Below are positions 6,416 through 7,083 of a DNA stretch of 7,083 nt, in pieces. The stretch covers positions 1 through 7,083 of the forward strand of contig JABMNG010000074.1 of assembly GCA_013205275.1 (NCBI GenBank), read 5' to 3'. The position numbers and the translations under genes are program-made. The notes under the pieces are model-generated. The model was not told the DNA's origin. It made no database searches and was given only the letters and a program-made list of their open reading frames with translations. Source of the stretch: Methylophilales bacterium (GTDB lineage: Bacteria > Pseudomonadota > Gammaproteobacteria > Burkholderiales > Methylophilaceae). Within the stretch, counting starts at the first letter, position 1; each line of letters begins with the position of its first letter.

Positions 6416-7083
6416 ATGATTATTGTTATGAATAATACTGCTAGCGATGAACAAATTGAGAATGTTGTTTCTCGCATCAAGCAAAAAGGACTAGAAGCAA
6501 CAATATCTAAGGGAACCGAAAAGACATTAGTTGGCGCGGTGGGAGATGAGCGCTTACTTGACCCAGAGCTATTGCAATCACTGCCTGGCGTTGAGCAGGC
6601 TCTCCATATCGTTAAGCCATACAAAATTGTTGCTCGAGAATGGCATAAAGAAGATACCGTAATTGATATTTCTGGCCATCCAATTGGTGGGAAGCACATA
6701 CAAATTATTTCTGGACCTTGTTCAGTTGAAACCCCCGACCAAATGGAAAAATCAGCTAAGGCAGTTAAAGCGGCCGGCGTTAAATTGATGCGAGGCGGAG
6801 CCTTTAAGCCACGAACAAGCCCTTACTCATTTCAAGGTGTCGGGTTCGATGGCCTTGATATGTTCCGTAAGGCCGCTGACAAAGAAGGACTGCCAATTGT
6901 CACAGAGCTTCTAGATGTAAGACATCTTGATAAATTTCTTGAGCAGAAGGTTGATGTTATTCAAATAGGCACTCGGAGTATGCAAAACTTTGAGTTACTT
7001 AGGGAGGTTGGAAAAGTAAATGTCCCTGTAATTCTTAAAAGAGGCATGTCTGCTACCATTTCAGAGTGGTTAATGGCCGCTGA
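6416..7083 (+). CDS. 3-deoxy-7-phosphoheptulonate (DAHP) synthase, class I-beta (3' end outside window)
   Basis: This enzyme condenses phosphoenolpyruvate and erythrose 4-phosphate to DAHP, the first step of the shikimate pathway. The frame runs open from ATG 6416 to the right edge: 222 complete codons of about 335-340 expected. Residues 1 to about 68 (MIIVMNNTASDEQIENVV ... ISKGTEKT ... HIVKPYK) form the N-terminal ferredoxin-like/ACT-like domain seen in Thermotoga-type enzymes, where it binds Tyr or Phe. The barrel follows, with IISGPCSVE at 97-105 (C102 is the expected metal ligand), LMRGGAFKPRTSPYSFQG at 124-141, IVTELLD at 161-167, VIQIGTRSMQNFELL at 181-195 and VILKRGMSAT at 205-214. 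The remaining metal ligands lie beyond the window. The start is 1 nt after the hisC stop. KDO-8-phosphate synthase is related, but the RGGAFKPRTSPYSFQG motif and N-terminal domain favour DAHP synthase. aroF or aroG is used variably for this class, so no symbol is given. Confidence 0.93.
   Translation, partial: MIIVMNNTASDEQIENVVSRIKQKGLEATISKGTEKTLVGAVGDERLLDPELLQSLPGVEQALHIVKPYKIVAREWHKEDTVIDISGHPIGGKHIQIISGPCSVETPDQMEKSAKAVKAAGVKLMRGGAFKPRTSPYSFQGVGFDGLDMFRKAADKEGLPIVTELLDVRHLDKFLEQKVDVIQIGTRSMQNFELLREVGKVNVPVILKRGMSATISEWLMAA

Noticed and set aside
6385..6699. 104-codon open frame on the minus strand
   Set aside because: It is antisense to the hisC end and the DAHP synthase N-terminus, whose plus-strand frame has clear family motifs.
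1..7083. Mobile elements, CRISPR arrays, tRNA or rRNA genes, defence or novel systems
   Set aside because: Nearly all bases are accounted for by conserved housekeeping genes on one strand; no direct-repeat array, transposase, integrase or RNA gene signature was seen.

Overview
The window is an ordinary stretch of a low-GC betaproteobacterial chromosome. It is densely packed, all on the plus strand, and reads as housekeeping plus amino-acid biosynthesis. The GyrA sequence is betaproteobacterial in character: residues match E. coli numbering around the active site, and the tower and C-gate wording resembles the betaproteobacteria I know. The strong A/T bias, 1-3 nt gaps and overlapping genes suggest a small, streamlined genome such as the planktonic methylotrophs of the Methylophilaceae (OM43/LD28, Ca. 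Methylopumilus type). That placement is an inference from recollection, not from a search.

Layout: (1) the 3' end of an O-succinylhomoserine sulfhydrylase (metZ), cut by the left edge; (2) an 85-nt AT-rich spacer, the only real intergenic gap; (3) complete gyrA; (4) serC, starting inside the end of gyrA; (5) pheA, a chorismate mutase / prephenate dehydratase / ACT fusion; (6) hisC; (7) the 5' two thirds of a class I-beta DAHP synthase, cut by the right edge. From gyrA onward the junctions are an overlap, 2 nt, 3 nt and 1 nt, with no terminator-like hairpin between genes, so the five genes probably form one transcription unit.

The genes work together. DAHP synthase makes the first shikimate-pathway intermediate. 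PheA converts chorismate to prephenate and then phenylpyruvate. A HisC-family aminotransferase can convert phenylpyruvate (and imidazole-acetol phosphate) to the amino acid. SerC feeds serine and pyridoxal phosphate synthesis, and PLP is the cofactor of SerC, HisC and MetZ. The DAHP synthase and PheA both carry small ligand-binding domains typical of feedback control, so entry and Phe branch could be regulated in parallel.

I found no mobile element, CRISPR array, RNA gene, defence gene or new system. The points worth a second look are modest: the gyrA/serC overlap and its start choice, the aromatic role of this HisC, the class I-beta DAHP synthase inside a phenylalanine operon, a substituted motif position in SerC, and scarce Shine-Dalgarno sequences.
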